Part shown: in pieces, positions 15,457-23,722 of the stretch
How positions within the stretch are numbered: position 1 is the first letter of the stretch
Layout of the letters: each line of letters starts with the position of its first letter
NCBI GenBank assembly: GCA_002341345.1
Contig: DDNW01000111.1
Span: forward strand, 10,361-37,361
Reading direction: 5' to 3'
DNA length: 27,001 nucleotides
Origin: Erythrobacter sp. UBA2510
GTDB lineage: Bacteria > Pseudomonadota > Alphaproteobacteria > Sphingomonadales > Sphingomonadaceae
Notes under the pieces: generated by a model
Told to the model about the DNA's origin: nothing
The model's input: the letters and a program-made list of their open reading frames with translations, nothing else
Databases searched by the model: none
Translations under genes and position numbers: made by a program

Positions 15457-16461
15457 ATGGTCGCAGTAACGCTCGAAAATATCGGCAAAAGCTTCGGCAA
15501 GACGAAGGTTATCCAAGGGATCGACCTCGCCATCGAAAGCGGCGAGTTCATCGTGCTGGTCGGCTCCTCCGGCTCGGGCAAATCGACCTTGCTGCGGATG
15601 ATCGCAGGACTTGAGGCGCCGAGCGAGGGGCGCATCCACATCGGAGAGCGCGACGTTACCGATCTGGAACCGGCGAAGCGCAATGTCTCGATGGTGTTCC
15701 AGTCCTATGCGCTTTATCCGCATATGACCGTCCGCCAGAATATCGGCTTTGGCCTCAAGCTGGCGAAGACCGACAAGGCGCAGGCCGAGGCGGCGGTTAT
15801 TCGTGTGGCCGAGATTCTTGAGATCGGCGAGTTGCTCGACCGCAAGCCGGGGCAATTGTCGGGCGGCCAGCGCCAGCGCGTCGCCATTGCGCGCGCCATC
15901 GTGCGCGAGCCCGAAGTATTCCTGTTTGATGAGCCGCTGTCCAACCTCGATGCCGGACTGCGCGCCCGTACGCGGATGGAGATCAAGGCGCTCCACCGCT
16001 CGCTTTCGGCTACGATGATCTATGTCACCCACGATCAGGTTGAGGCGATGAGCCTGGCTGACCGGATGGTGATCCTGCACAATGGCAAGATTGCGCAGGC
16101 CGGACCACCCGCCGAGATTTACCGCCGCCCGGCCAATCTCTACGTCGCGGGCTTCCTCGGCTCGCCGCCGATGAATTTCCTCGCACCCGGATTGCTGGCT
16201 GGCGATTTCGGAGTCGCCGAGACTGTCGGTATCCGCCCCGAAGATGTTTCCATCGGCGTCGGCGATATCTCGGGTGAGGTCACCATGGTGGAGGAGTTGG
16301 GCGAGGCGCGCATCGTCCATCTTCGTCTGGCCAACGGCACCGATATTGCGGTACGCGATACCTCGGCAGACGAGCCCGCCAGCGGGTCAACGCTCTCGCT
16401 GCACATGCCGCGCGAAAAACTGCACCTGTTCGATCGCGAAGGCCAGAGGATCGCGAACTAG
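15457..16461 (+). CDS. ggtA: ABC sugar importer ATP-binding protein (GgtA/UgpC/MsmK type)
   Basis: ATPase of the importer, 334 aa. Walker A is GSSGSGKS at residues 36-43, the Q-loop is VFQSYALYPHMTV, the signature is LSGGQRQRVAIARA, Walker B is FLFDEPLSNLD and the H-switch is VTHD. A C-terminal TOBE domain (about 235-325, beginning near GIRPEDVSIG) marks the MalK-like CUT1 subfamily. It is slightly shorter than the usual 350-370 aa of MalK, with a compact TOBE region. It completes a gap-free ggpP-ggpS-ggtB-ggtC-ggtD-ggtA unit. No clear terminator hairpin follows before the phosphate permease gene. Confidence 0.91.
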   Translation: MVAVTLENIGKSFGKTKVIQGIDLAIESGEFIVLVGSSGSGKSTLLRMIAGLEAPSEGRIHIGERDVTDLEPAKRNVSMVFQSYALYPHMTVRQNIGFGLKLAKTDKAQAEAAVIRVAEILEIGELLDRKPGQLSGGQRQRVAIARAIVREPEVFLFDEPLSNLDAGLRARTRMEIKALHRSLSATMIYVTHDQVEAMSLADRMVILHNGKIAQAGPPAEIYRRPANLYVAGFLGSPPMNFLAPGLLAGDFGVAETVGIRPEDVSIGVGDISGEVTMVEELGEARIVHLRLANGTDIAVRDTSADEPASGSTLSLHMPREKLHLFDREGQRIAN

Positions 16462-16548
16462 CCCAGCTTTCCTGCCGAACTGTCACGCACCGGACATACG
16501 CCTCTGCAAATGGTCTTGCCTTGAACAGGGCGACGACGCGGAGAAATC

Positions 16549-18138
16549 GTGACACCACAGGGGCAGACAGGCGCGGCATCGCGCTTTTCGGTATTCGACT
16601 TCGGGTTTGCGGCGCTGTTCGTCCTCGCTGCGGTCTGGTTCCTGATCTGGGGACTGGATTATACCAATTACACGCAGGTCTCGATCTTCGTGCTGGCGAC
16701 GCTGTTCGGCCTGTTCATGGCCTTCAATATCGGCGGCAACGACGTCGCCAACTCCTTCGGCACCTCGGTCGGCGCGGGCACGATCACGATCAAGCAGGCG
16801 CTGGGGATCGCCGCCATCTTCGAGGTCAGCGGTGCCGTGATCGCGGGCGGCGAGGTGACCGACACGATCCGCAGCGGCATCGTCGATCTTGGCGCGATGG
16901 ACGTGGCGCCGATCCAGTTCGTCTTCATCATGATGGCGGCACTGCTGGCCGCGGCCCTGTGGCTGCTGTTCGCCAGCAGGCGCGGCTGGCCGGTGTCGAC
17001 GACCCATTCGATCATTGGCGGTATCGTCGGCGCCTCGATCGCACTCGGCGTGATGCTGAGCGGCGGCGAGGCGGCGCTGGCCCTGGTTCAGTGGGACAAG
17101 GTCGGCATGATCGCCGTGTCCTGGGTGCTCTCGCCGCTGCTGGGCGGGCTGGTGTCTTACGGACTGTTCCACCTCATCAAGGCGCATATCCTCCAGTATA
17201 ACGACCGGATGAAGGCCGAACTCGACCGCATCCATGTCGAACGGCGGCAGTTGCGGGACGAGCACAAGAGCGCCTTCGAGCGGATGAGCGACATCCAGAA
17301 GGTCTCCTACACCCACATGATGGTGCGCGATTCCGAGGCGCTGGAGGAGGAGGGCTTCACCGCCGAGGATCTCGAAACCGAATATTACCGCCGCTTGCAC
17401 GAACTGCGCGACCGCAAGTCCTCGCTCGCGGCGAATCGCGCCTTGCAAAACTGGGTCCCGCTGGTGGCGGCGGGCGGCGCGGCGGTGATCTCCTCGATGC
17501 TGCTGTTCAAGGGCCTCAAGAACATGGAGCTGGGGCTCTCCACGCTCAACAATTACCTGATCATGGGGATGATCGCCGCAGGCGTGTGGATGGCGACCTA
17601 CATCTTCGCCCGGACCTTGCGTGGGGAATCGCTCGACCGCTCGACCTTCCTGATCTTCAGCTGGCTGCAGGTCTTCACCGCCAGCGGCTTTGCCTTCAGC
17701 CACGGCGCAAATGACATTGCCAATGCCATCGGCCCCTTCGCCGCCATCCTCGACGTGCTCAGAACGGGTGCGATCGGCTCGTCGGCGGCGGTCCCGGCCC
17801 CGGCGATGATCGCATTTGGCATCGCGCTGATCGTGGGTCTGTGGTTCATCGGCAAGGAGGTGATCAAGACCGTTGGTGAGAACCTGACCAAGATGCACCC
17901 GGCCTCGGGCTTCGCCGCCGAACTTGCCGCGGCCACGGTGGTGATGCTCGCTTCGATCCTCGGCCTGCCGGTATCGAGTACGCATATTCTGATCGGCGCG
18001 GTACTGGGCATTGGCCTCGTCAACCAGCAGACCAATTGGGGGCTGATGAAGCCGATTGCGGCGGCCTGGGTAATTACGCTTCCGGCGGCGGGCCTGCTCG
18101 CGGCGGGCACCTTCGTGGCCCTTGATGCCATATTTTAG
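16549..18138 (+). CDS. PiT-family inorganic phosphate permease
   Basis: A 529-aa inner-membrane transporter for phosphate (or metal-phosphate) symport with H+ or Na+. Both inverted-repeat PiT signatures are present: [17 protein letters not shown] at residues 62-78 and [17 protein letters not shown] beginning at 384. Around ten hydrophobic segments are arranged in two blocks, separated by a long charged cytoplasmic loop (about 215-305, rich in Glu, Arg and Lys). A loop like this occurs in the longer PiT proteins and is absent from short PitA relatives. The start is GTG at 16549 with GGAGA upstream. It lies 87 bp after ggtA on the same strand and may be read from the same transcript or its own promoter. 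No PhoU-like (DUF47) partner gene is adjacent. Confidence 0.93.
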   Translation: MTPQGQTGAASRFSVFDFGFAALFVLAAVWFLIWGLDYTNYTQVSIFVLATLFGLFMAFNIGGNDVANSFGTSVGAGTITIKQALGIAAIFEVSGAVIAGGEVTDTIRSGIVDLGAMDVAPIQFVFIMMAALLAAALWLLFASRRGWPVSTTHSIIGGIVGASIALGVMLSGGEAALALVQWDKVGMIAVSWVLSPLLGGLVSYGLFHLIKAHILQYNDRMKAELDRIHVERRQLRDEHKSAFERMSDIQKVSYTHMMVRDSEALEEEGFTAEDLETEYYRRLHELRDRKSSLAANRALQNWVPLVAAGGAAVISSMLLFKGLKNMELGLSTLNNYLIMGMIAAGVWMATYIFARTLRGESLDRSTFLIFSWLQVFTASGFAFSHGANDIANAIGPFAAILDVLRTGAIGSSAAVPAPAMIAFGIALIVGLWFIGKEVIKTVGENLTKMHPASGFAAELAAATVVMLASILGLPVSSTHILIGAVLGIGLVNQQTNWGLMKPIAAAWVITLPAAGLLAAGTFVALDAIF

Positions 18139-18180
18139 GTCGGTTTCCTTCCACTTGTCCTGAGGCAGGGCGTGAACTAG

Positions 18181-18203
18181 GGATCTCTCAGCATTGAGAG
18201 ACC
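18181..18203 (+). promoter_or_regulatory. Hairpin covering the bioB ribosome binding site
   Basis: TCTCTCA (18184-18190), the loop GCAT and TGAGAGA (18195-18201) form a perfect 7-bp stem. It is extended by GG (18181-18182) pairing with CC (18202-18203) if A18183 is bulged. The 3' arm contains the only purine-rich stretch (GAGAGA) at the right distance from the bioB ATG (9 nt), so folding would hide the Shine-Dalgarno sequence. No T-run follows, so it is not a standard terminator for the upstream permease gene. Confidence 0.5.
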
Positions 18204-18210
18204 TTAAGAC

Positions 18211-19263
18211 ATGACCATTTCCGCCCTTGAAGCTGCGCCCATCCGCACGGACTGGACCCGCGAAGAGATTGCGGCGCTGTTCGACCTGCCGTTTACCGAA
18301 CTGGTGTTCCGCGCGGCAGAGGTCCATCGCCAGCATCATGCGGCGGACGAGGTGCAGTTGTGCACGCTGCTCTCGATCAAGACCGGCGGCTGCGCGGAGG
18401 ATTGCGGCTATTGCTCGCAAAGCGTCCACGCCGACAGCGGGGTGGAGGCAACCAAGCTGATGGACGTGCGGCAGGTGCTGCAAAGCGCCGCGCAGGCCAA
18501 GGACGCAGGATCACAGCGGTTCTGCATGGGTGCCGCCTGGCGCAACCCCAAGCAGCGCGACATGGGCAAGATCGTCGAGATCGTGAAGGGCGTGCGCGCC
18601 ATGGGGATGGAAACCTGCATGACGCTGGGCATGCTGACCCGCGAACAGGCCGACCAGCTGGCCGAGGCGGGGCTCGATTATTACAACCACAATATCGACA
18701 CCGGCCCCGAATATTACGAGCGGGTGATCTCGACCCGCACGATGGACGATCGGCTGAACACGCTCGGCCATGTGCGCGAGGCGGGCATCAATGTGTGTTC
18801 CGGCGGGATCGTGGGCATGGGCGAGACGCGCGCCGACCGGGTGGGCTTCGTCCACACGCTGGCGACGCTGGAACGGCACCCGGAAAGCGTGCCGGTCAAT
18901 GCGCTGGTGCCGGTCAAGGGCACGGTGCTGGGCGACATGCTGGCCGATACGCCGCTGGCCAAGATCGACGATATCGAGTTCGTGCGCACGGTAGCGGTGG
19001 CGCGCATCTGCATGCCGCTTGCCATGGTGCGCCTGTCGGCTGGGCGCGAGAGCATGAGTGAGGCGACGCAGGCGCTGGCCTTCATGGCAGGCGCGAACTC
19101 GATCTTCACCGGCGACAAGCTGCTGACCGCCCCCAATGCGGGCGATGACAGCGACGCGGCGCTGTTCCAGCGCCTCGGCCTCAAGGCCATGCAGGGCGAA
19201 GAACCGATGCGCGCGGCGGCGCAGCAAGGGGCCTGCCGCGCGGAGAGCATCCCGGCGGAATAG
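18211..19263 (+). CDS. bioB: Biotin synthase BioB
   Basis: Radical SAM enzyme (350 aa) that inserts sulfur into dethiobiotin. The [4Fe-4S] cluster motif is Cys61-Cys65-Cys68 ([13 protein letters not shown]). The ligands of the second, sacrificial [2Fe-2S] cluster are present as Cys105 (RFCMGAAW), Cys136 (METCMTLG) and Cys196 (NVCSGGIVG), with the arginine in the VRLSAGRE motif. Length and residue spacing match E. coli BioB closely, with about 8 extra N-terminal residues. It is the first gene of a six-gene biotin operon. No BioR-type (TTATnTATAA-like) or BirA-type operator was seen upstream; a hairpin over its ribosome binding site is the visible candidate control element. Confidence 0.97.
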   Translation: MTISALEAAPIRTDWTREEIAALFDLPFTELVFRAAEVHRQHHAADEVQLCTLLSIKTGGCAEDCGYCSQSVHADSGVEATKLMDVRQVLQSAAQAKDAGSQRFCMGAAWRNPKQRDMGKIVEIVKGVRAMGMETCMTLGMLTREQADQLAEAGLDYYNHNIDTGPEYYERVISTRTMDDRLNTLGHVREAGINVCSGGIVGMGETRADRVGFVHTLATLERHPESVPVNALVPVKGTVLGDMLADTPLAKIDDIEFVRTVAVARICMPLAMVRLSAGRESMSEATQALAFMAGANSIFTGDKLLTAPNAGDDSDAALFQRLGLKAMQGEEPMRAAAQQGACRAESIPAE

Positions 19264-19271
19264 CTTGAGCG

Positions 19272-20426
19272 ATGGATGGCCGGTTCAAACAGGCCCTGGC
19301 CGAGCGCGAGGCAAAGGGGCTCTTGCGGCGGCTGCGCGGGATCGAGCCCTCGCGTCCCGGTTATGTGCAGCGTGAAGGGCGCGAACTGCTTGACCTGTCG
19401 AGCAACGATTACCTTGGCCTTGCGCATCACCCTTTGCTGGCGGCACGCGCCTGCGAATGGGCGCATGAATTCGGAACGGGAGCGCGCGCCTCTCGGCTCG
19501 TGAGCGGCACGCTCGAGGCGCACCTCGCTGTCGAGCGCAAGATCGCCGCTTTCAAAGGGAGCGAGTCGGCATTGCTGGTCGCCAGTGGCTGGCAGGCCAA
19601 TGCCACGATCTTCCCCGCACTGATGGCGCTCTTTCCCAAGGCCCAGATATTCACCGACCGGCTGATCCATGCCAGCATGCACCACGGCATCGCCGCGGCG
19701 GGCGTGCGGCAGGTGAGATTTCGTCATAACGATTACGAACATCTAGCGGAATTACTGGGGAAACGTCAGTCAAGTGACGACCCTCCGCTTATCGTGACCG
19801 AGAGTGTGTTCAGCATGGATGGCGACCGTGCCGACCTGGCGCGTCTTGTGCAGATCGCCCGCGAACATGGCGCTTTCCTGATCGTGGACGAGGCGCATGC
19901 AACCGGCGTGCTGGGGCCGGGAGGCGCAGGGCTGTCGGCGGCACTGGCCGATAAGCCGGACCTCGTCATGGGGACCTTCAGCAAGGCGCTTGGTGGCTTC
20001 GGGGCCTATGTCGCCGGATCGCAGGCGCTGGTCGACTATCTGGTCAATGCGGCGAGCGGGGTGATCTATTCGACCGCGCTACCGCCATCGGTGCTGGGCG
20101 CGGTGGATGCTGCGCTCGAGCTTGTGCCGGGCATGGCGGCCGAGCGGACGCATTTGGCGGCATTGGCCGAGCGGTTGCGCGCGGGCCTTCACGCCAAGGG
20201 CTACGACACCGGTCCCTCCGATACGCAGATCGTCCCGCTGATGGTCGGCGAGGCGGAAGAAGCACTGGCAATGGCGCAGGCGATGGAGGGGCGCGGCATT
20301 CTCGGTATCGCGATCCGCCCACCGACCGTGCCTGTCGGGGCGAGCCGTATTCGCTTTGCCCTCTCCGCCGTGCACAGCGAAGCCGATGTCGATACTGTGC
20401 TGGATATTGTTGGGGCAGCCGCTTGA
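19272..20426 (+). CDS. bioF: 8-amino-7-oxononanoate synthase BioF
   Basis: PLP enzyme (384 aa) that condenses pimeloyl-ACP with alanine in the first step of biotin ring assembly. The PLP Schiff-base lysine is Lys238 in GTFSKALGGFGAYVAGS. Asp206, which contacts the pyridine ring, is in LIVDEAHATGVLG. The N-terminal SSNDYLGLAHHP and GARASRLVSGT motifs are typical of alpha-oxoamine synthases. The genomic context separates it from 5-aminolevulinate synthase and Kbl. It starts 8 bp after bioB, with only a weak Shine-Dalgarno sequence, and ends in a TTGA overlap with the following esterase gene. Confidence 0.96.
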   Translation: MDGRFKQALAEREAKGLLRRLRGIEPSRPGYVQREGRELLDLSSNDYLGLAHHPLLAARACEWAHEFGTGARASRLVSGTLEAHLAVERKIAAFKGSESALLVASGWQANATIFPALMALFPKAQIFTDRLIHASMHHGIAAAGVRQVRFRHNDYEHLAELLGKRQSSDDPPLIVTESVFSMDGDRADLARLVQIAREHGAFLIVDEAHATGVLGPGGAGLSAALADKPDLVMGTFSKALGGFGAYVAGSQALVDYLVNAASGVIYSTALPPSVLGAVDAALELVPGMAAERTHLAALAERLRAGLHAKGYDTGPSDTQIVPLMVGEAEEALAMAQAMEGRGILGIAIRPPTVPVGASRIRFALSAVHSEADVDTVLDIVGAAA

Positions 20427-21052
20427 TCGCCTGGTATGTGCATGGCTGGGGGTTCGGTCCTTCTGTATGGAACGCACTGGTGCCGCTCCTGCCCGATGTT
20501 GAGCCGCGCTATGCTGACCTCGGCTATTTCGGTGCGGCGGATGTATTGCCTCCCAAGGAACCTTCGATCTGGATCACCCATTCCTTCGGCACGATGCATA
20601 CGCTTTCCAACATGAGTGCGCAGTGCCGCGCACTGGTGGCGATCAACGGTTTCGACCGCTTTGCCACTGGTGACGGCTTTCCCGGCGTGCCGACCCGCGT
20701 GCTCGATCGCATGATCGCGGCCTTCGATGCCGATCCGGCCCGCGTGGTCTCGGACTTTCTCGGCAAGTGTGGCATGGGCGGCGAGGTGACCTCCTTCGAC
20801 ACAACGCCCTTGCACCGCGACCTCATGGCCTTGCGCGACGTGGACCACCGCCAGCAGGCCGCCGCTCTGCGCGTGCCGGTGCTGAGCTTGCAGGGCGGGG
20901 CGGACCCGATCCTGCCGCCCGAAATGCGTGCCGCCGTGCTGCCCGACGCCCACCACGAAACGCTTGGCGAAGGCAGCCACCTGTTACCGCTCGAAGCGCC
21001 GGAATATTGTGCCGAGCGGATTGGCGCATTTCTCGGCGAGGTGCTGGCGTGA
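20423..21052 (+). CDS. Short alpha/beta-hydrolase, BioH-like pimeloyl-ACP methyl ester esterase
   Basis: Predicted to hydrolyse pimeloyl-ACP methyl ester, the step that ends the BioC-dependent elongation. The protein is only 209 aa. The start must be the TTG at 20423 overlapping the bioF stop (TTGA), because the fold begins at once with the beta strand IAWYVHGWGFG, whose HGWG is the oxyanion loop of BioH. The apparent triad is Ser54 (THSFGT), Asp161 (QGGADPILP) and His186 (GEGSHLLPLEAP). The nucleophile elbow is HSFG rather than GxSxG. E. coli BioH is 256 aa with Ser82, so this form lacks roughly the first two strands and part of the lid. In size it is nearer to BioG, but in sequence nearer to BioH. 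Position between bioF and bioC supports the role. Confidence 0.82.
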   Translation: MIAWYVHGWGFGPSVWNALVPLLPDVEPRYADLGYFGAADVLPPKEPSIWITHSFGTMHTLSNMSAQCRALVAINGFDRFATGDGFPGVPTRVLDRMIAAFDADPARVVSDFLGKCGMGGEVTSFDTTPLHRDLMALRDVDHRQQAAALRVPVLSLQGGADPILPPEMRAAVLPDAHHETLGEGSHLLPLEAPEYCAERIGAFLGEVLA

Positions 21053-21816
21053 CCATGATCGACCAGACGCGCGTCACGACCGCTTTCGACCGGGCCGAGC
21101 ATTATGCGGGGCATGCCGGGGTCCAGCGTGAGGTTGCACAGGCTCTTGCCGCGCGGATCGCCGCGCTCGGCCTGCCCGACGATGCCCGCGTGCTCGAAAT
21201 CGGCTGCGGGACCGGTTTCCTGACCAAGGCCTTGCTGGACTACGGGATCGGCGGCGAATGGCTCGTTACCGACAAGGCGCCCGGCATGGTCGCGCGCTGC
21301 CGGAGCGTGGTCGGAGAGGCGCCGGGGCGCAATTTCGCCGTGCTCGACGGTGAATACGGTCTCGGTGCACTTGAGGGTCGCTTTGGACTCGTCTGTGCGA
21401 GCATGACGATGCAATGGTTCGATGACCTTGCCGGTACCGTCGAGCGGCTCGTGCAATTGCTCGAGCCTGATGGCCACCTTGTCTTCAACACGCTGGCAGG
21501 CGAGACGTTTGCCGAATGGCGTGGTGCCCATGCGGCCTGCGGGCTGGAAGCGGGGGCGATTGCCTTCCCCACGGCCGAGGCACTGATGCAGATGCTGCGC
21601 CGGTTTTCGCCCGCCGCGCTCACGGTCGAGCGCCATGTCGAGCGCCACGAGAATGCGCGACAATTTCTTGAGCGGCTCAAGCTGGTTGGGGCCACGACTC
21701 CAAGGCCCGGCCACGTGCCGCTCTCGCCGGGTAATCTGAGGCGCGTCATGGCTGCGTTCGACACTGACGGGGCACAGGCGACCTATGAGGTGGTGACCTG
21801 CCATATAGCGGGTTAG
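21049..21816 (+). CDS. bioC: Malonyl-ACP O-methyltransferase BioC
   Basis: SAM-dependent methyltransferase that masks the free carboxyl of malonyl-ACP, so that the fatty acid synthesis machinery can build the pimeloyl chain. The SAM motif VLEIGCGTGFLTKALL (from about residue 48) and the N-terminal VTTAFDRAEHYAGHAGVQREVA, which resembles the FxxxAxxYxxxAxxQ opening of BioC, identify it. The frame is open well upstream inside the esterase gene. The best start is the GTG at 21049, overlapping the esterase stop (GTGA) with GCGAGG 8 nt before it; the ATG at 21055 is the alternative. Length is about 255 aa, normal for BioC. Confidence 0.9.
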   Translation: MTMIDQTRVTTAFDRAEHYAGHAGVQREVAQALAARIAALGLPDDARVLEIGCGTGFLTKALLDYGIGGEWLVTDKAPGMVARCRSVVGEAPGRNFAVLDGEYGLGALEGRFGLVCASMTMQWFDDLAGTVERLVQLLEPDGHLVFNTLAGETFAEWRGAHAACGLEAGAIAFPTAEALMQMLRRFSPAALTVERHVERHENARQFLERLKLVGATTPRPGHVPLSPGNLRRVMAAFDTDGAQATYEVVTCHIAG

Positions 21817-21824
21817 GGATTCAT

Positions 21825-22448
21825 ATGGCCAAACGCGGATATATCGTCACCGGGACCGATACGGACGTCGGCAAGACCGTCTTCGCCGCCGGTCTGGCCG
21901 CGGCGCTCAATGCCGATTACTGGAAGCCCGCACAGGCCGGGACCGATGGCGGCACCGACAGCGAGCGCGTTGCACGCCTCGCGCCCGGCGTGACCGTCCT
22001 GCCTGAGGCTTATTGTCTGGCGACGCCTTGTTCGCCGCACGAGGCTGCACGGATCGATGGCGTGGAAATCGCGCTTGAACGACTCGCGCTGCCGCAAACG
22101 GACAAGATGCTCGTCGTCGAGGGGGCAGGGGGCGTACTCGTCCCCTACCGGATGGACGTGCTTGCGGCAGATATCTTCGCGCATTGGGGGCTGCCCGCCA
22201 TACTGGTGGCACGCACCGCACTCGGCACGATCAACCACACGCTGCTCTCGATCGAGGCGCTGCGGGCACGCGGCGTAGCGGTGGCGGGCGTGGCATTCAT
22301 TGGCGAGGAAGAGCCGGTTGCCGAGCAGGCCATCGTCGAAATCGGCAAAGTCGAACATCTGGGCCGTCTGCCGATTCTCGATCCGCTCGACGCTGATGGT
22401 CTAGCGCGAGCCTTCGCCGTTTCGATCCGGACGGACATGCTGGCATGA
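21825..22448 (+). CDS. bioD: Dethiobiotin synthetase BioD
   Basis: ATP-dependent enzyme (207 aa) that closes the ureido ring of biotin from diaminopelargonic acid and CO2. The P-loop GTDTDVGKT is at residues 10-18. KPAQAGTDGGTDS and VVEGAGGVLVPY are the substrate- and nucleotide-contact motifs. The usual KPVQTG motif is here KPAQAG, a modest change. The start ATG has AGGG upstream, and the stop overlaps bioA in an ATGA. Confidence 0.95.
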   Translation: MAKRGYIVTGTDTDVGKTVFAAGLAAALNADYWKPAQAGTDGGTDSERVARLAPGVTVLPEAYCLATPCSPHEAARIDGVEIALERLALPQTDKMLVVEGAGGVLVPYRMDVLAADIFAHWGLPAILVARTALGTINHTLLSIEALRARGVAVAGVAFIGEEEPVAEQAIVEIGKVEHLGRLPILDPLDADGLARAFAVSIRTDMLA

Positions 22449-23707
22449 GCGGAAAATCCCCGATCTGGCACCCGTTTACGCAGCATGGGCTGAAGCAGCC
22501 GATCCCGCTGGTCGAGCGTGCGCGCGGGGCAGTTCTCGAAACCGCCGACGGACGGCGTGTGGTCGATGCGATCTCCAGCTGGTGGGTCATCACCCATGGC
22601 CACAACCATCCGCGCATCGTGGCCGCCATTCAGGAACAGGCCGCAAAGCTCGATCAGGTGATTTTCGCGGGCTGGACCCACGAACCGGCAGAGACGCTGG
22701 CGCGCAGTTTGCGGCAGATGATGCCCGAGCCGCTCGAATATGTGTTCTTCTCCGATTCCGGGTCCACTGCGGTCGAGGTCGCGCTGAAGATGGCGCTCGG
22801 CTACTGGCTCAATCGCGGCGATCACAAGCACCGCATCGTGGTGATGGAGCATAGCTATCACGGCGATACGATCGGGGCGATGTCGGTCGGTGAGCGCGGT
22901 GTCTATAACAGCGCCTATCAGCCGCTGCTGTTCGATGTGGAGACCGTGCCCTTTCCTTCTGTCGGGGCCGAGCAGACGACGCTCGATGCGCTGGAGACAG
23001 CCTGCAAGCGCGGCGATACCGCCGCCTTCATCGTCGAACCGCTGGTGCTGGGCGCGGGCGGAATGCTGATTTATTCGCCTGAAGTGCTGCGCCAAATGCG
23101 CGAGATCTGTGCGGCGCATGATGTCCTGTTCATTGCGGACGAGGTCATGACGGGCTGGGGCCGCACCGGCACGCTGCTGGCTTGTGAACAGGCAAACGTG
23201 GTTCCCGACATCCTTTGTCTGGCCAAGGGGCTGACCGGCGGGTCGATGCCGCTGGCGGTGACGATGGCGACCGCGCCGATCTATGACGCGCATTATTCGA
23301 CCGACCGGTCGCGGATGTTCTTCCATTCCTCCAGCTTCACCGCCAACCCCATCGCCTGCGCTGCGGCCAATGCGAATATCGCGATCTGGCGCGAAGAGCC
23401 GGTGCTCGAAGGTGTTGCGCGGCTGGCCGAACGCGAGGCGGCGGCATTCGCCCGGCTGGCGGCGGTGCATGACGTCGGCAATCTGCGCCAGTGCGGCAGT
23501 ATCGTCGCTTTCGACGTGACTGTGCAGGATTCGGGCTATCTGGCCGATATCGGACCGCGCCTGCTCGCGGATTTTCTGTCACAGGACATGCTGATCCGCC
23601 CGCTGGGCAATACGATCTACCTGATGCCGCCCTATAGCCTGACCGCTGAGGACCTCGGCCGGGTCGAGGCCGCGATCGGCAATGCGCTGGACCGGATCAA
23701 AGCCTGA
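22445..23707 (+). CDS. bioA: Adenosylmethionine-8-amino-7-oxononanoate aminotransferase BioA
   Basis: Class III PLP aminotransferase (420 aa) that uses SAM as amino donor to make 7,8-diaminopelargonic acid. The opening IWHPFTQHG and the ISSWWVITHGHNHP motif are specific to BioA. PLP contacts are SDSGSTAVEVALKMA, the Asp of FIADEVMTGWGRTG and the Schiff-base Lys261 in CLAKGLTGGSMPL. It is the last gene of the operon, joined to bioD by an ATGA overlap. It is convergent with the next gene, separated by 15 bp with no obvious hairpin terminator. Confidence 0.96.
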   Translation: MSGKSPIWHPFTQHGLKQPIPLVERARGAVLETADGRRVVDAISSWWVITHGHNHPRIVAAIQEQAAKLDQVIFAGWTHEPAETLARSLRQMMPEPLEYVFFSDSGSTAVEVALKMALGYWLNRGDHKHRIVVMEHSYHGDTIGAMSVGERGVYNSAYQPLLFDVETVPFPSVGAEQTTLDALETACKRGDTAAFIVEPLVLGAGGMLIYSPEVLRQMREICAAHDVLFIADEVMTGWGRTGTLLACEQANVVPDILCLAKGLTGGSMPLAVTMATAPIYDAHYSTDRSRMFFHSSSFTANPIACAAANANIAIWREEPVLEGVARLAEREAAAFARLAAVHDVGNLRQCGSIVAFDVTVQDSGYLADIGPRLLADFLSQDMLIRPLGNTIYLMPPYSLTAEDLGRVEAAIGNALDRIKA

Positions 23708-23722
23708 GCGATCGGCAGTCGC

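Noticed and set aside
16483..18483. 666-aa open frame on the minus strand opposite the PiT transporter and bioB start
   Set aside because: Shadow frame: it spans two real genes and a gap, and the translation is low-complexity His/Arg/Asp without recognisable folds.
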